A stretch of 53,295 nt of DNA, from the NCBI GenBank assembly GCA_017465745.1, contig JAFTVM010000072.1, forward strand, positions 1 through 53,295, read 5' to 3'. The position numbers and the translations under genes are program-made. Positions 8,176-15,708 of this stretch are shown here, in pieces; position 1 is the first letter of the stretch; each line of letters begins with the position of its first letter. A model generated the notes under the pieces. It was not told where the DNA came from. It was given only the letters and a program-made list of their open reading frames with translations, and searched no databases. The stretch comes from Oscillospiraceae bacterium. GTDB lineage: Bacteria; Bacillota; Clostridia; Oscillospirales; Oscillospiraceae.

Positions 8176-9537
8176 TTATTTTTCTTCTTTGAGGAAGAGT
8201 TCCAAAGCGTTTTCCATCCGCATGCCGCGGCTGCCCTTAAAGAGCAGCACATCACCCGGCTTGCACACCCGCTTCAGGGTGGCCGCCAGCTCTTCATGGG
8301 TCTCGAAGGCACGGGTCTGGCTGCCGGACTTGCCGCCGGTGACGGCACCGCCCACCACACGATGGGCGTTGGGGCCGTAGGCGTAGATCAGCTCGGCATT
8401 TTCTGCCGCGATGCGGCCGATGCGGTAGTGCTCCGCCCAGGCGCAGTCGCCCAGCTCCAGCATATCGCCCAGGACGGCGATGCGGCGGCCGCTGCGCTTG
8501 CCCAGGACAGCCAGAGCGGCAGCCATGGACTCGGGGCCTGCGTTGTAGCAGTCGGAGATAATGGTCATGCCGTTTCGCTCAAAGATCTCCTGGCGGCCCT
8601 GCATATTCCGGAACATGCTCAGACGCTCCTGGATGCTCTGGATGGGAACACCCATCATCAGACCGATGGAAACGGCGGCCAGGGCATCAGGCACGAAGTG
8701 CATGCCCTCCACAGGCAGCTCCACAGCAAAGCTGCGGCCGTCGGCGTGGACGGTGAAGCTGATGCGGCCGGCTTCTTCGGTGATATTCTCCGCCCAGACG
8801 TCATGGCTTGCAGCATCAGTGCCGAAGTAGGTCACGGCCTGGGCAGGCTTTTCAGGCAGGGCGGCGAGCATATTGTCGTCGCCGTTGAGGATCAGCCTGC
8901 CGTCGGGGCTCATGCCCTCCAGGATCTCCAGCTTAGCCTGACGGATGCCCTCCCGGCTGCCCAGATTCTCGATGTGCATGGTGCCGATGTTGACGATGGC
9001 GGCGATATCGGGCTGGCCGATGCTGCTCAGATATGCCATTTCCCGGAAATGGTTCATGCCCATCTCCAGCACGGCGATCTCGGTATCGGCGGGCATGGCG
9101 AGGATCGCCATGGGCATACCGATGTCGTTATTATGGTTGGCAGGGGTCTTGCTGACGCGATACGACCCCTCCAGCACCTGGGCCACCATTTCCTTGGTGG
9201 TGGACTTGCCCACGCTTCCGGTGATGGCCACGGCCTTGCAGCCCAGACGCTGACGCTCGGCCCGGGCGATCCGGCCCAGGGCGATGCGGGGATCGGCCAC
9301 ATAGATGGCGGGATAATCCCCCACCTTGCGGCTGCACAGCACGGCGGCTGCGCCTTTCTCCATGGCCATGGGGATGAAATCATGGCCGTCTCTTGCGCCC
9401 TGCAGGACGATGAACAGCTGGCCGGGCTGAATCTTGCGGGTATCGTTATTGGCGCCGAAGAATTCCACGTTTTCATACTTCGGCTCCACGGTGCCGCCGC
9501 ACCAGGCGGCGGCCTGCTTCAGAGTGATCGTTGCCAT
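8176..9537 (-). CDS. murF: MurF, UDP-MurNAc-tripeptide D-Ala-D-Ala ligase
   Basis: ATP-dependent Mur ligase adding D-Ala-D-Ala to complete the pentapeptide precursor. The 453-residue protein has the MurF/MurE-type N-terminal domain with DTRKIQPGQLF, the ATP loop GSVGKSTTKEM (107-117), an NHNNDIGMP motif specific to MurF ligases, and VLGDMLELG in the C-terminal domain. It is separated from murE by three bases and from mraY by 18. Confidence 0.97.
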   Translation of the reverse strand: MATITLKQAAAWCGGTVEPKYENVEFFGANNDTRKIQPGQLFIVLQGARDGHDFIPMAMEKGAAAVLCSRKVGDYPAIYVADPRIALGRIARAERQRLGCKAVAITGSVGKSTTKEMVAQVLEGSYRVSKTPANHNNDIGMPMAILAMPADTEIAVLEMGMNHFREMAYLSSIGQPDIAAIVNIGTMHIENLGSREGIRQAKLEILEGMSPDGRLILNGDDNMLAALPEKPAQAVTYFGTDAASHDVWAENITEEAGRISFTVHADGRSFAVELPVEGMHFVPDALAAVSIGLMMGVPIQSIQERLSMFRNMQGRQEIFERNGMTIISDCYNAGPESMAAALAVLGKRSGRRIAVLGDMLELGDCAWAEHYRIGRIAAENAELIYAYGPNAHRVVGGAVTGGKSGSQTRAFETHEELAATLKRVCKPGDVLLFKGSRGMRMENALELFLKEEK

Positions 9538-9540
9538 AAT

Positions 9541-10992
9541 TTACCTCGTTTCTGCCAGGTGGGCTGCCACTTCTTCCCGCTCGTCCAGGTGGTACTTGAC
9601 CTTGTTGATCTCCTGGTAGGTTTCGTGGCCCTTGCCTGCCAAAACAATTATATCATCTTTTCGGGCAATGTCCATAGCGTATCGGATGGCCTTGCGGCGG
9701 TCGGGCTCCACCACGAACTCACCCAGCTCCATGCAGACGCCCTTGAGAATGTCATCGATGATGGCATTGGGATCCTCGGTACGGGGGTTGTCGGAAGTGA
9801 TGACGGCGATGTCGGACAGTTCCACACCGATGCGGCCCATAATGGGGCGCTTGATGGGATCCCGGTCGCCGCCGCAGCCAAAGACGGCGATGAGGCGGCC
9901 CCTGCAGAACTCCCGGACGGAGCGCAGGACATTATCCAGACCATCGGGGGTGTGGGCGTAGTCGATGAGGATGGAATAATCCTTGCCGGGGGTGGGAACC
10001 ACCTCCACGCGGCCCTTGACGCCCTGAACGGTGGACAGGGCTGCGGCGGATTCGGCCAGGCTGATGCCCAGCTGCTTGGCAATGCCGATGACGGTCATGG
10101 TATTGTAGACGGTGAACTTGCCGGGGATGGGCACATTGACGGTGTAGCGGTCGTCCAGGCCGCCCACCACCTCGAAGGAAACGCCCTGGGCGTGGTACTC
10201 GGGGTAGACGCCGTTCAGATCGCCGTTGCCGGTGAGGGAGACGGTAATTGTATCGTGGGGGGCCTTCTCAATGATGTTGGGGGAGTACAGATCGTCAGTG
10301 TTGACCACGGCTTTGTCGCAGCGTTCAAAGAGCATGGCCTTGGCTGCGCAGTATTCGTCCATGGTCTTGTGGAAGTCCAGATGATCCTCCGTCAGATTGG
10401 TGAAGGCTGCCACATTGAAGTGAACGCCGCCCACCCGGTCCAGCACCAGAGCGTGGGAGGAAACTTCCATCACCACATGGGTGCAGCCGGCGTCCCGCAT
10501 CCGGGCGAAGAGGGCCTGCAGCTCGAAGCTCTCGGGGGTGGTGCGCTCGGTGGGAATGATCTCGTCGCCCACCATGTTCTCCATGGTGCCGATGAGACCG
10601 ACCTTGGCGCCCCGGGTCTTTTCCAGCACCTGCTTGAGCAGCAGGGTGGTGGAGGTCTTGCCATTGGTGCCGGTGACGCCGATCATGGTCATGGATTCGG
10701 CGGGATGGCCGTAAAAGTTCGTGCCGATCAGCGCCAGCGCCAGGCGGTCATTGTCCACCAGGACATAGGGAATATCGCCCGCGGGCTTCTTGGCGGTGAC
10801 CACCACGGCAGCGCCCTTCTCCATGGCCATGGGGATAAAGCGGTTGCCGTCGGAGGCGAAGCCGGTGATGGCCACGAACAGGCTGCCGGGCACGACCTTA
10901 CGGGAGTCGTAAGCCACGTTTTCAATACCGCGCTCCATGTCCACATTGGATTCCAGGACATGGATGCCGGAAAGCAGTTCTTTAAGTTTCAT
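9541..10992 (-). CDS. murE: MurE, meso-diaminopimelate-adding ligase
   Basis: Adds the third residue of the stem peptide. The 483-residue protein shows VTGTNGKTSTT (106-116) and, for substrate choice, DNPRTEDP starting at residue 401. The Arg in DNPR is associated with meso-diaminopimelate, whereas lysine-adding enzymes have a different residue there, so the peptidoglycan is inferred to be of the mDAP type. The start at 10992 has an SD (AAAGGAG); an in-frame upstream Met ten codons earlier lacks one. It begins 44 bases after spoVD. Confidence 0.96.
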   Translation of the reverse strand: MKLKELLSGIHVLESNVDMERGIENVAYDSRKVVPGSLFVAITGFASDGNRFIPMAMEKGAAVVVTAKKPAGDIPYVLVDNDRLALALIGTNFYGHPAESMTMIGVTGTNGKTSTTLLLKQVLEKTRGAKVGLIGTMENMVGDEIIPTERTTPESFELQALFARMRDAGCTHVVMEVSSHALVLDRVGGVHFNVAAFTNLTEDHLDFHKTMDEYCAAKAMLFERCDKAVVNTDDLYSPNIIEKAPHDTITVSLTGNGDLNGVYPEYHAQGVSFEVVGGLDDRYTVNVPIPGKFTVYNTMTVIGIAKQLGISLAESAAALSTVQGVKGRVEVVPTPGKDYSILIDYAHTPDGLDNVLRSVREFCRGRLIAVFGCGGDRDPIKRPIMGRIGVELSDIAVITSDNPRTEDPNAIIDDILKGVCMELGEFVVEPDRRKAIRYAMDIARKDDIIVLAGKGHETYQEINKVKYHLDEREEVAAHLAETR

Positions 10993-11036
10993 AGGTATTC
11001 TCCTTTGTATGGTAAAAAGCAAATCACTTACAATTT

Positions 11037-13361
11037 CTAATCTCTTGCGCCGGTGTCGGCAAATTCCAGCCGCACCGTGGTACCCGCAGGAACCTCCGTC
11101 CCCGCCGGGATATCCTGGCCGGTAACGGTGGCGGACAGGTCGGGATTCCCCGCCGCCTGCATATACAGCCCCAGATTCAGCACAGCAGCGGTTGCCTGCT
11201 GGCGGTTCATCCCGGAAAAATCCGGCACAGCAACCGTCTTTTCCTCCGGTTCCTCCCCCAGGTACACCAGCACCTGGCTGCCGCCGGGGATGCTTTGTCC
11301 CGCTGCCGGGATCTGGCCGGTGACGGTATCCCCCTCTCCGGAAAACCGGGCGGTGAGGTTCCGCTCTTTCAGCAGGGCTTCGGCTTCCTCTGCACTTAGC
11401 CCCGTCAGATCCTCCACCGGGAACAACTGCCCGGCGATATCCTCCGGCGCGAAGCTCTGCGCCACCCCGAGATAGGGCAGGATGTCCGCCATCACCGCCC
11501 CCACGGTGGGCGCGGCCATGACGCCGCCGGAAATATAGATCCCTGTTTCCCGGGAGGGCGTGTCCAGAGCTACTAATACAATATACTCCGGATCGCTCAT
11601 GGGCGCAACCCCCACAAAGGAAACAATTTTATCCAATACCCGCTGACCGTTCTCGTCAAAGACGTCAATTTTCTCACTGGTGCCCGTTTTTCCGCCGATG
11701 GAAAAGCCCGCCACCTGGGCATTTTTCGCCGTTCCCTCAGTGACCACGGATTCCAGAAGTCCCAGCATGGTGTTGGAAGTCTCTTCCGATATGGTTCGGC
11801 GTACCACAGTCGGTTCCTGTTTCAACACCGTGTTTCCACCGTCATCAATGATCTCGGACACGATATACGGCTCCATCAGGTTTCCGCCGTTGACCACGGA
11901 GGAGATGGCCCGCACCAATTGCAGCGGCGTGATCTTGAAGGTCTGGCCGAAAGAACCGGAGGTCAGGGATGCCGTGCCCCATTTGTCGGTGTTGGTGACG
12001 ATCTCCTTGTCAAAGAAGATGCCCTTGCTCTCGCCGCTGAGGTCGATGCCGGTCTTTTCCAGGATACCGAAGCGCTGTACATATTCATAAAAGGTATCGC
12101 CTCCCATTTTCAGGGCGATATGGGCGAAAGCCAGGTTGCAGGAATTCTGCAGCGCCTGGGGCGTCTGCTGGGAGCCGTGTCCAGCGGAGCGCCAGCAGTG
12201 CAGCAGCTGGGCCCGGCCCGGAATCTGCTCCGCACCGGAGCAGTGGAAGGGGGTTTCCAGGGTGATGGCCCCGGAATCCAGGGCCGCCGCCATGGTCAGG
12301 ACCTTGAAGGTCGAGCCGGGCTCGTAGCCGTCGGAGAGCACCCGGTTGCGCCACTGCTTCAGCCGGGCGGCTGTGAGGGCTTCCTGATAAGCGGCCTTTT
12401 TATTGGTATAGGCATCGCTGCCCTCGGGCTGGGAAAGATACGCCTGCTGCAGCTGCTCCAGCTCCAGGGCGGTTTCCGTGTCAGCGATCTCCAGGTAGTT
12501 GTTGGGGTCGTAGCTGCCCAGGGTGGCCATGGCCAGGATCTCCCCGGTGTTCACATTCATGACGATGCCGAAGGCACCGTTTTGCACATCGAATTTGGCG
12601 ATGGCTTCCGCCATCCGTTTTTCGAGACATGCCTGGACAGTAGCGTCCAGGGTCAGGATCACATCACTGCCCGCCTGACTTTCCAGGTATTTTTCATAGG
12701 AATAGGGCATGTCGATCTCGTTGTTGCCCTTGGAGGTGATGACCTTTCCGGCGGTGCCCTCCAGGAAGCTGTTATAGGCCGCCTCCACCCCCTCGGAGCC
12801 CTGCCCCGAGGCGTTGGTGAAGCCGATGACCTGGGCCGCCAGAGCGCCGTAAGGATACGTCCGCTGGGACGCCGGCTCCAGATGGATGCCGGAGATCCCG
12901 GCTTCATTGATATAGCTGCGGATCCGGGCAGCTGTCTCTTCCGGCACATTCCAGCCGATCTGCATATACCGCCGGGCGGTATTCTTCGCCTGTTCTTCGA
13001 TCCAGGCAGGTTCCCTTTCCAGAATCGGCGCCAGAACCGCCGCGATCTGCGCAATATCCGCCTTGGACTGCTTCAGCTCCCGGGGGTTCAGGTACACATT
13101 TTCCACACTGACGGAGGCCGCCAGCAGGTTCATATTGCGGTCGTAAATTCCGCCCCGGTCCGCAGCAACAGCCGTAGTCCGGGTCTGGTTGCGCAGGGCA
13201 AGGCCCGCGTAATACTGATAGTCTTCGATCATCAGCTGATACAGCCGCCAGGCCACCGGCACGAAAGCCAGCGCCCCCAGCAGCACCATGATCAGCAGGA
13301 TGCGCCGGTGCTGTCCCGTATCACCCCGGAGCCGCCCGTAAGTTTTGCGTTCCCTTTTCAT
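11037..13361 (-). CDS. spoVD: Class B penicillin-binding protein with two PASTA domains (SpoVD/FtsI type)
   Basis: Transpeptidase that cross-links peptidoglycan at the septum or spore cortex. The 774 residues contain one N-terminal membrane anchor (20-42), a PBP dimer domain, then the three catalytic motifs: S350-TFK, S407-C-N and K558-TGT. Two PASTA repeats follow (about 640-770), each with the V-P-x-x-x-G-x-S pattern. PASTA domains on the only PBP of the cluster are typical of SpoVD or PBP2B; which role it plays cannot be decided here. It has a possible private promoter just upstream. Confidence 0.92.
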   Translation of the reverse strand: MKRERKTYGRLRGDTGQHRRILLIMVLLGALAFVPVAWRLYQLMIEDYQYYAGLALRNQTRTTAVAADRGGIYDRNMNLLAASVSVENVYLNPRELKQSKADIAQIAAVLAPILEREPAWIEEQAKNTARRYMQIGWNVPEETAARIRSYINEAGISGIHLEPASQRTYPYGALAAQVIGFTNASGQGSEGVEAAYNSFLEGTAGKVITSKGNNEIDMPYSYEKYLESQAGSDVILTLDATVQACLEKRMAEAIAKFDVQNGAFGIVMNVNTGEILAMATLGSYDPNNYLEIADTETALELEQLQQAYLSQPEGSDAYTNKKAAYQEALTAARLKQWRNRVLSDGYEPGSTFKVLTMAAALDSGAITLETPFHCSGAEQIPGRAQLLHCWRSAGHGSQQTPQALQNSCNLAFAHIALKMGGDTFYEYVQRFGILEKTGIDLSGESKGIFFDKEIVTNTDKWGTASLTSGSFGQTFKITPLQLVRAISSVVNGGNLMEPYIVSEIIDDGGNTVLKQEPTVVRRTISEETSNTMLGLLESVVTEGTAKNAQVAGFSIGGKTGTSEKIDVFDENGQRVLDKIVSFVGVAPMSDPEYIVLVALDTPSRETGIYISGGVMAAPTVGAVMADILPYLGVAQSFAPEDIAGQLFPVEDLTGLSAEEAEALLKERNLTARFSGEGDTVTGQIPAAGQSIPGGSQVLVYLGEEPEEKTVAVPDFSGMNRQQATAAVLNLGLYMQAAGNPDLSATVTGQDIPAGTEVPAGTTVRLEFADTGARD

Positions 13362-13393
13362 GCCCTCGCCCGCCTCTAACCTTAGAATCAGAT

Positions 13394-13465
13394 AATGGGC
13401 AGGAAGGGGGAACCCTCACTGCCCATTGCATCCGTTATCCTAATTTTATTGGCCTGTGAGGTCAA
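13394..13465 (-). promoter_or_regulatory. Internal promoter and 5' hairpin in front of spoVD
   Basis: On the minus strand TTGACC (13460-13465) and TAGGAT (13437-13442) are 17 bases apart, directly after the ftsL stop. The predicted start (about 13430) is followed at once by a hairpin: outer arms 13394-13402 and 13419-13427, with an inner AGGG/CCCT pairing. The hairpin would form the very 5' end of a spoVD transcript, or act as a partial terminator or processing site for RNA coming from mraZ. Confidence 0.6.
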
Positions 13466-13957
13466 TTATACTTTCGCATTGGCAAACAGCTCGCTGAAAA
13501 TCAGCTCCACATTCTCCCAGAAGGTAGGCTGTGCAGGTTCAGCGGGGACTGCGCCGCTGATATACATGGTCTGAGCCTGCTCCGCGGGCACCATACCCAG
13601 CGCCAGCGCCTGGGCCTCGATCTCGGCCAGGTCATAGCTTGCCCGGTATTCCTGCTCCAGGCGGAGATTCTCATTGCGCAGGACGTAGACATATTCCTGC
13701 AGCTCCACGTTCTGCTGATAAGCCGCGCCGAACTGCAGCAGGCTCACCACCATCAGCACCACCAGAACCACAGCGGTAATGGTCGCCGCCACGGACAGGG
13801 GATCCACTCGGACTTCGACCTTCTGGTCAGGCTCCAGCATCCGGGGCTCAAACAGGGGCAGGGGTGCTTTCTTGGGGGATCGCTCCGCCAGCTTTTTTGC
13901 TGCGGTGCCGTCAATATAAGAATGCCGGATATACTGAATATCAGCTTTACGTGCCAT
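13466..13957 (-). CDS. ftsL: FtsL/DivIC-like septum protein
   Basis: Small bitopic divisome protein. The 163 residues comprise a basic cytoplasmic part, one membrane helix (about 54-77) and an extracellular leucine-zipper-like coiled coil (about 80-110, VELQEYVYVLRNENLRLEQEY). Position between rsmH and the class B PBP is that of ftsL in nearly all Firmicutes. The family has little sequence conservation, so the call rests on topology and position. An SD (GAGGAAG) precedes the start. Confidence 0.82.
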   Translation of the reverse strand: MARKADIQYIRHSYIDGTAAKKLAERSPKKAPLPLFEPRMLEPDQKVEVRVDPLSVAATITAVVLVVLMVVSLLQFGAAYQQNVELQEYVYVLRNENLRLEQEYRASYDLAEIEAQALALGMVPAEQAQTMYISGAVPAEPAQPTFWENVELIFSELFANAKV

Positions 13958-13988
13958 TTATGTTTCTTCCTCTCAGGTATCTATATCA

Positions 13989-14924
13989 TCAGAGCTTCTC
14001 ACAAACGCGCAGCTTTGCGCTGCGGGCTCTGGGGTTACGTTCCAGTTCTTCGTCGCCGGAAACGATGGGCTTCCGGTTCACCAGCCGCACCTGGGGCTTC
14101 TTGCCGCAGACGCAGACAGGGAAATTGGGTGGGCAGGTGCAGCCCTTGCCGGCTGCCGCCATGCCGTTCTTCACGATCCGGTCCTCCAGGGAATGGAAAG
14201 TGATGATAGCCAGCCGACCGCCGGGATTCAGGCAGGGGATGGCGTCGCGCATGACCTTTTCAACGGAGCCCAGCTCATCGTTGACGGCAATGCGGATCGC
14301 CTGGAAGCTGCGCTTGGCGGGGTGCTGCTTCTCGCGCAGGGCGGCAGCAGGCATGGCGCCGCGGATCACGTCCACCAGCTCCAGGGTGGTCTCGATGGGC
14401 TTAGTCTCCCGGCGGCTGCAGATGGCAGCGGCGATCCGGGGAGCGTAGCGTTCCTCACCGTATTCATAGAGGATCCGCTTCAGCTCGTCCTGGCTCCAGG
14501 TGTTGACCACATCGTAGGCGGACAGGCTGTCCTCATTGTTCATGCGCATATCCAGCGGGGCGTCTGCCATGTAGGAAAAACCGCGGCTGCCGTCGTCCAG
14601 CTGGGGGGAAGAAACGCCCAGATCCAGCAGGATGCCGTCCACGCCGGGGATATCGAGATCGCGCAGCACCTGGGCGATCTCGCAGAAATTGGAATGGACC
14701 AGGGTGACCCGGTCAGCATAGGGCGCCAGCCGCTCCCCTGCCGCCTTCAGGGCAACAGGATCCCGGTCGATGCCGATGAGGCGGCCGGTGGTCAGCCGCT
14801 TCGCGATCTGGCTGGAGTGTCCGGCGCCGCCCAGGGTGCCGTCCACGTAAATGCCGTGGGGCTTGATATTCAGGCCGTCGATGCACTCGTCCAGCAGGAC
14901 GGAGACATGATGAAATTCACTCAT
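13989..14924 (-). CDS. rsmH: RsmH (MraW), 16S rRNA m4C1402 methyltransferase
   Basis: SAM-dependent N4-methyltransferase acting on C1402 in the ribosomal P site. The 311 residues show HVSVLLDECIDGL at the N-terminus, the SAM loop DGTLGGAGHS (28-37), LDLGVSSPQLD and a C-terminal RNPRARSAKLR. It overlaps mraZ by four bases (ATGA), so translation is probably coupled. It is the second gene of the dcw operon. Confidence 0.97.
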   Translation of the reverse strand: MSEFHHVSVLLDECIDGLNIKPHGIYVDGTLGGAGHSSQIAKRLTTGRLIGIDRDPVALKAAGERLAPYADRVTLVHSNFCEIAQVLRDLDIPGVDGILLDLGVSSPQLDDGSRGFSYMADAPLDMRMNNEDSLSAYDVVNTWSQDELKRILYEYGEERYAPRIAAAICSRRETKPIETTLELVDVIRGAMPAAALREKQHPAKRSFQAIRIAVNDELGSVEKVMRDAIPCLNPGGRLAIITFHSLEDRIVKNGMAAAGKGCTCPPNFPVCVCGKKPQVRLVNRKPIVSGDEELERNPRARSAKLRVCEKL

Positions 14925-15349
14925 AAACCAATAGCCTCCAGCGCTGCCAGCAGTTTGTCGGGGGACATGTTCTCAGCTTCGTATGCTTCGTATTCCGCTA
15001 CGTCCCAGATCTCCGCCTGACCGGCGCAGCCGACGATCATGACCTCCCGGTCGATGCCGGCAAATTTGGTCAGGAAGCTGTTCAGCGCGAAGCGGAACTG
15101 CTTGTCGGGGTTGCACTCGATGGCGTTGTTGAAGAGCACGTTGGGGCCCTTGGCCCGCTGGGACTGGCTCAGGGCGTTGTAATTCTCCGTCAGGCGCTGC
15201 CATGCGGCGGCGGGATACATGGTGAGACACCGGTGACCGCCATTGGTGCCCAGGGTCACATAAAAACGCTCGCCTAATTCCTCCCGCAGCTTGGCAGGGA
15301 CGAACAGACGGGTCTTGTCATCCAGCTTTGCAGGGTACTTACCGATCAT
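14921..15349 (-). CDS. mraZ: MraZ transcriptional regulator
   Basis: DNA-binding regulator of its own dcw operon, with two SpoVT/AbrB-like half domains. The first half contains DDKTRLFVPAKLRE, the second NPDKQFRFALNSFLTKFAGI, both matching the MraZ D-x-x-x-R pattern. The start at 15349 gives 142 residues, the normal size, with AGGAGG eight bases upstream. A Met ten codons earlier would extend the gene into the likely operator repeats and is not favoured. Confidence 0.94.
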   Translation of the reverse strand: MIGKYPAKLDDKTRLFVPAKLREELGERFYVTLGTNGGHRCLTMYPAAAWQRLTENYNALSQSQRAKGPNVLFNNAIECNPDKQFRFALNSFLTKFAGIDREVMIVGCAGQAEIWDVAEYEAYEAENMSPDKLLAALEAIGL

Positions 15350-15363
15350 GGCGCTCACCTCCT

Positions 15364-15437
15364 CTCCATTTTGCTCCACATTACTACCCTTTTACTCCAT
15401 TTGAAGACATTATACATCCCCTGTCATCAAAAATCAA
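15364..15437 (-). promoter_or_regulatory. mraZ promoter with MraZ-type operator repeats
   Basis: On the minus strand TTGATT (15432-15437) and TATAAT (15409-15414) are 17 bases apart. Downstream, between the -10 box and the SD, lie TGGAG units at 15395-15399, 15374-15378 and 15364-15368, with a related AGGGT at 15386-15390, spaced about 10 bases. MraZ of other bacteria is known to bind short G-rich repeats at about one helical turn in this same place, so autoregulation is inferred. Confidence 0.75.
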
Positions 15438-15570
15438 TGGAGTTTTCAAAAAATGTTGCCGAAATCCACGTTATTTTCCGGTTTTCGAACGGTTGTTTGC
15501 TAACTTTTCGGGATAATTCGACAAAAAGCAAAAAATAAATCCCCGCCGCCGGGTGTTAAGCGAAAATAAA

Positions 15571-15684
15571 GCCCTCCCCTTTGGGGAGGGTGCCCCCGAA
15601 GGGGGCGGGAGAGGAACAAATTCATTTCTTGATCTCCCTCTTCCGTCAGCCCTTCGGGCTGCCACCTTCCCCAGAGGGGAAGGC
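15571..15684. repeat. MITE-like palindromic intergenic repeat
   Basis: A 114-base element with imperfect terminal inverted repeats of about 22 bases (15571-15592 against 15663-15684), each end itself a hairpin of the CTCCCC/GGGGAG and TTCCCC/GGGGAA type. Further GC-rich stems are nested inside (CCCCC/GGGGG; AGCCC/GGGCT). It lies between the 3' end of clpC and the mraZ promoter, and may also act as a clpC terminator. Similar repeats are common in Oscillospirales intergenic DNA (from memory). No coding is seen in 15440-15708. Confidence 0.7.
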
Positions 15685-15708
15685 TTTCTGCTCCACCTTG
15701 CCACACCT

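Noticed and set aside
7288-11040. A very long open frame on the plus strand (about 1250 codons) opposite mraY, murF and murE
   Set aside because: Antisense shadow of GC-rich genes; low-complexity His/Gly/Asp-rich product, no SD, and the minus-strand frames are clear Mur enzymes.
15349-15379. Upstream Met (15379) as mraZ start
   Set aside because: It would place coding sequence over the operator-like repeats; the start at 15349 has a proper SD and gives the family length.
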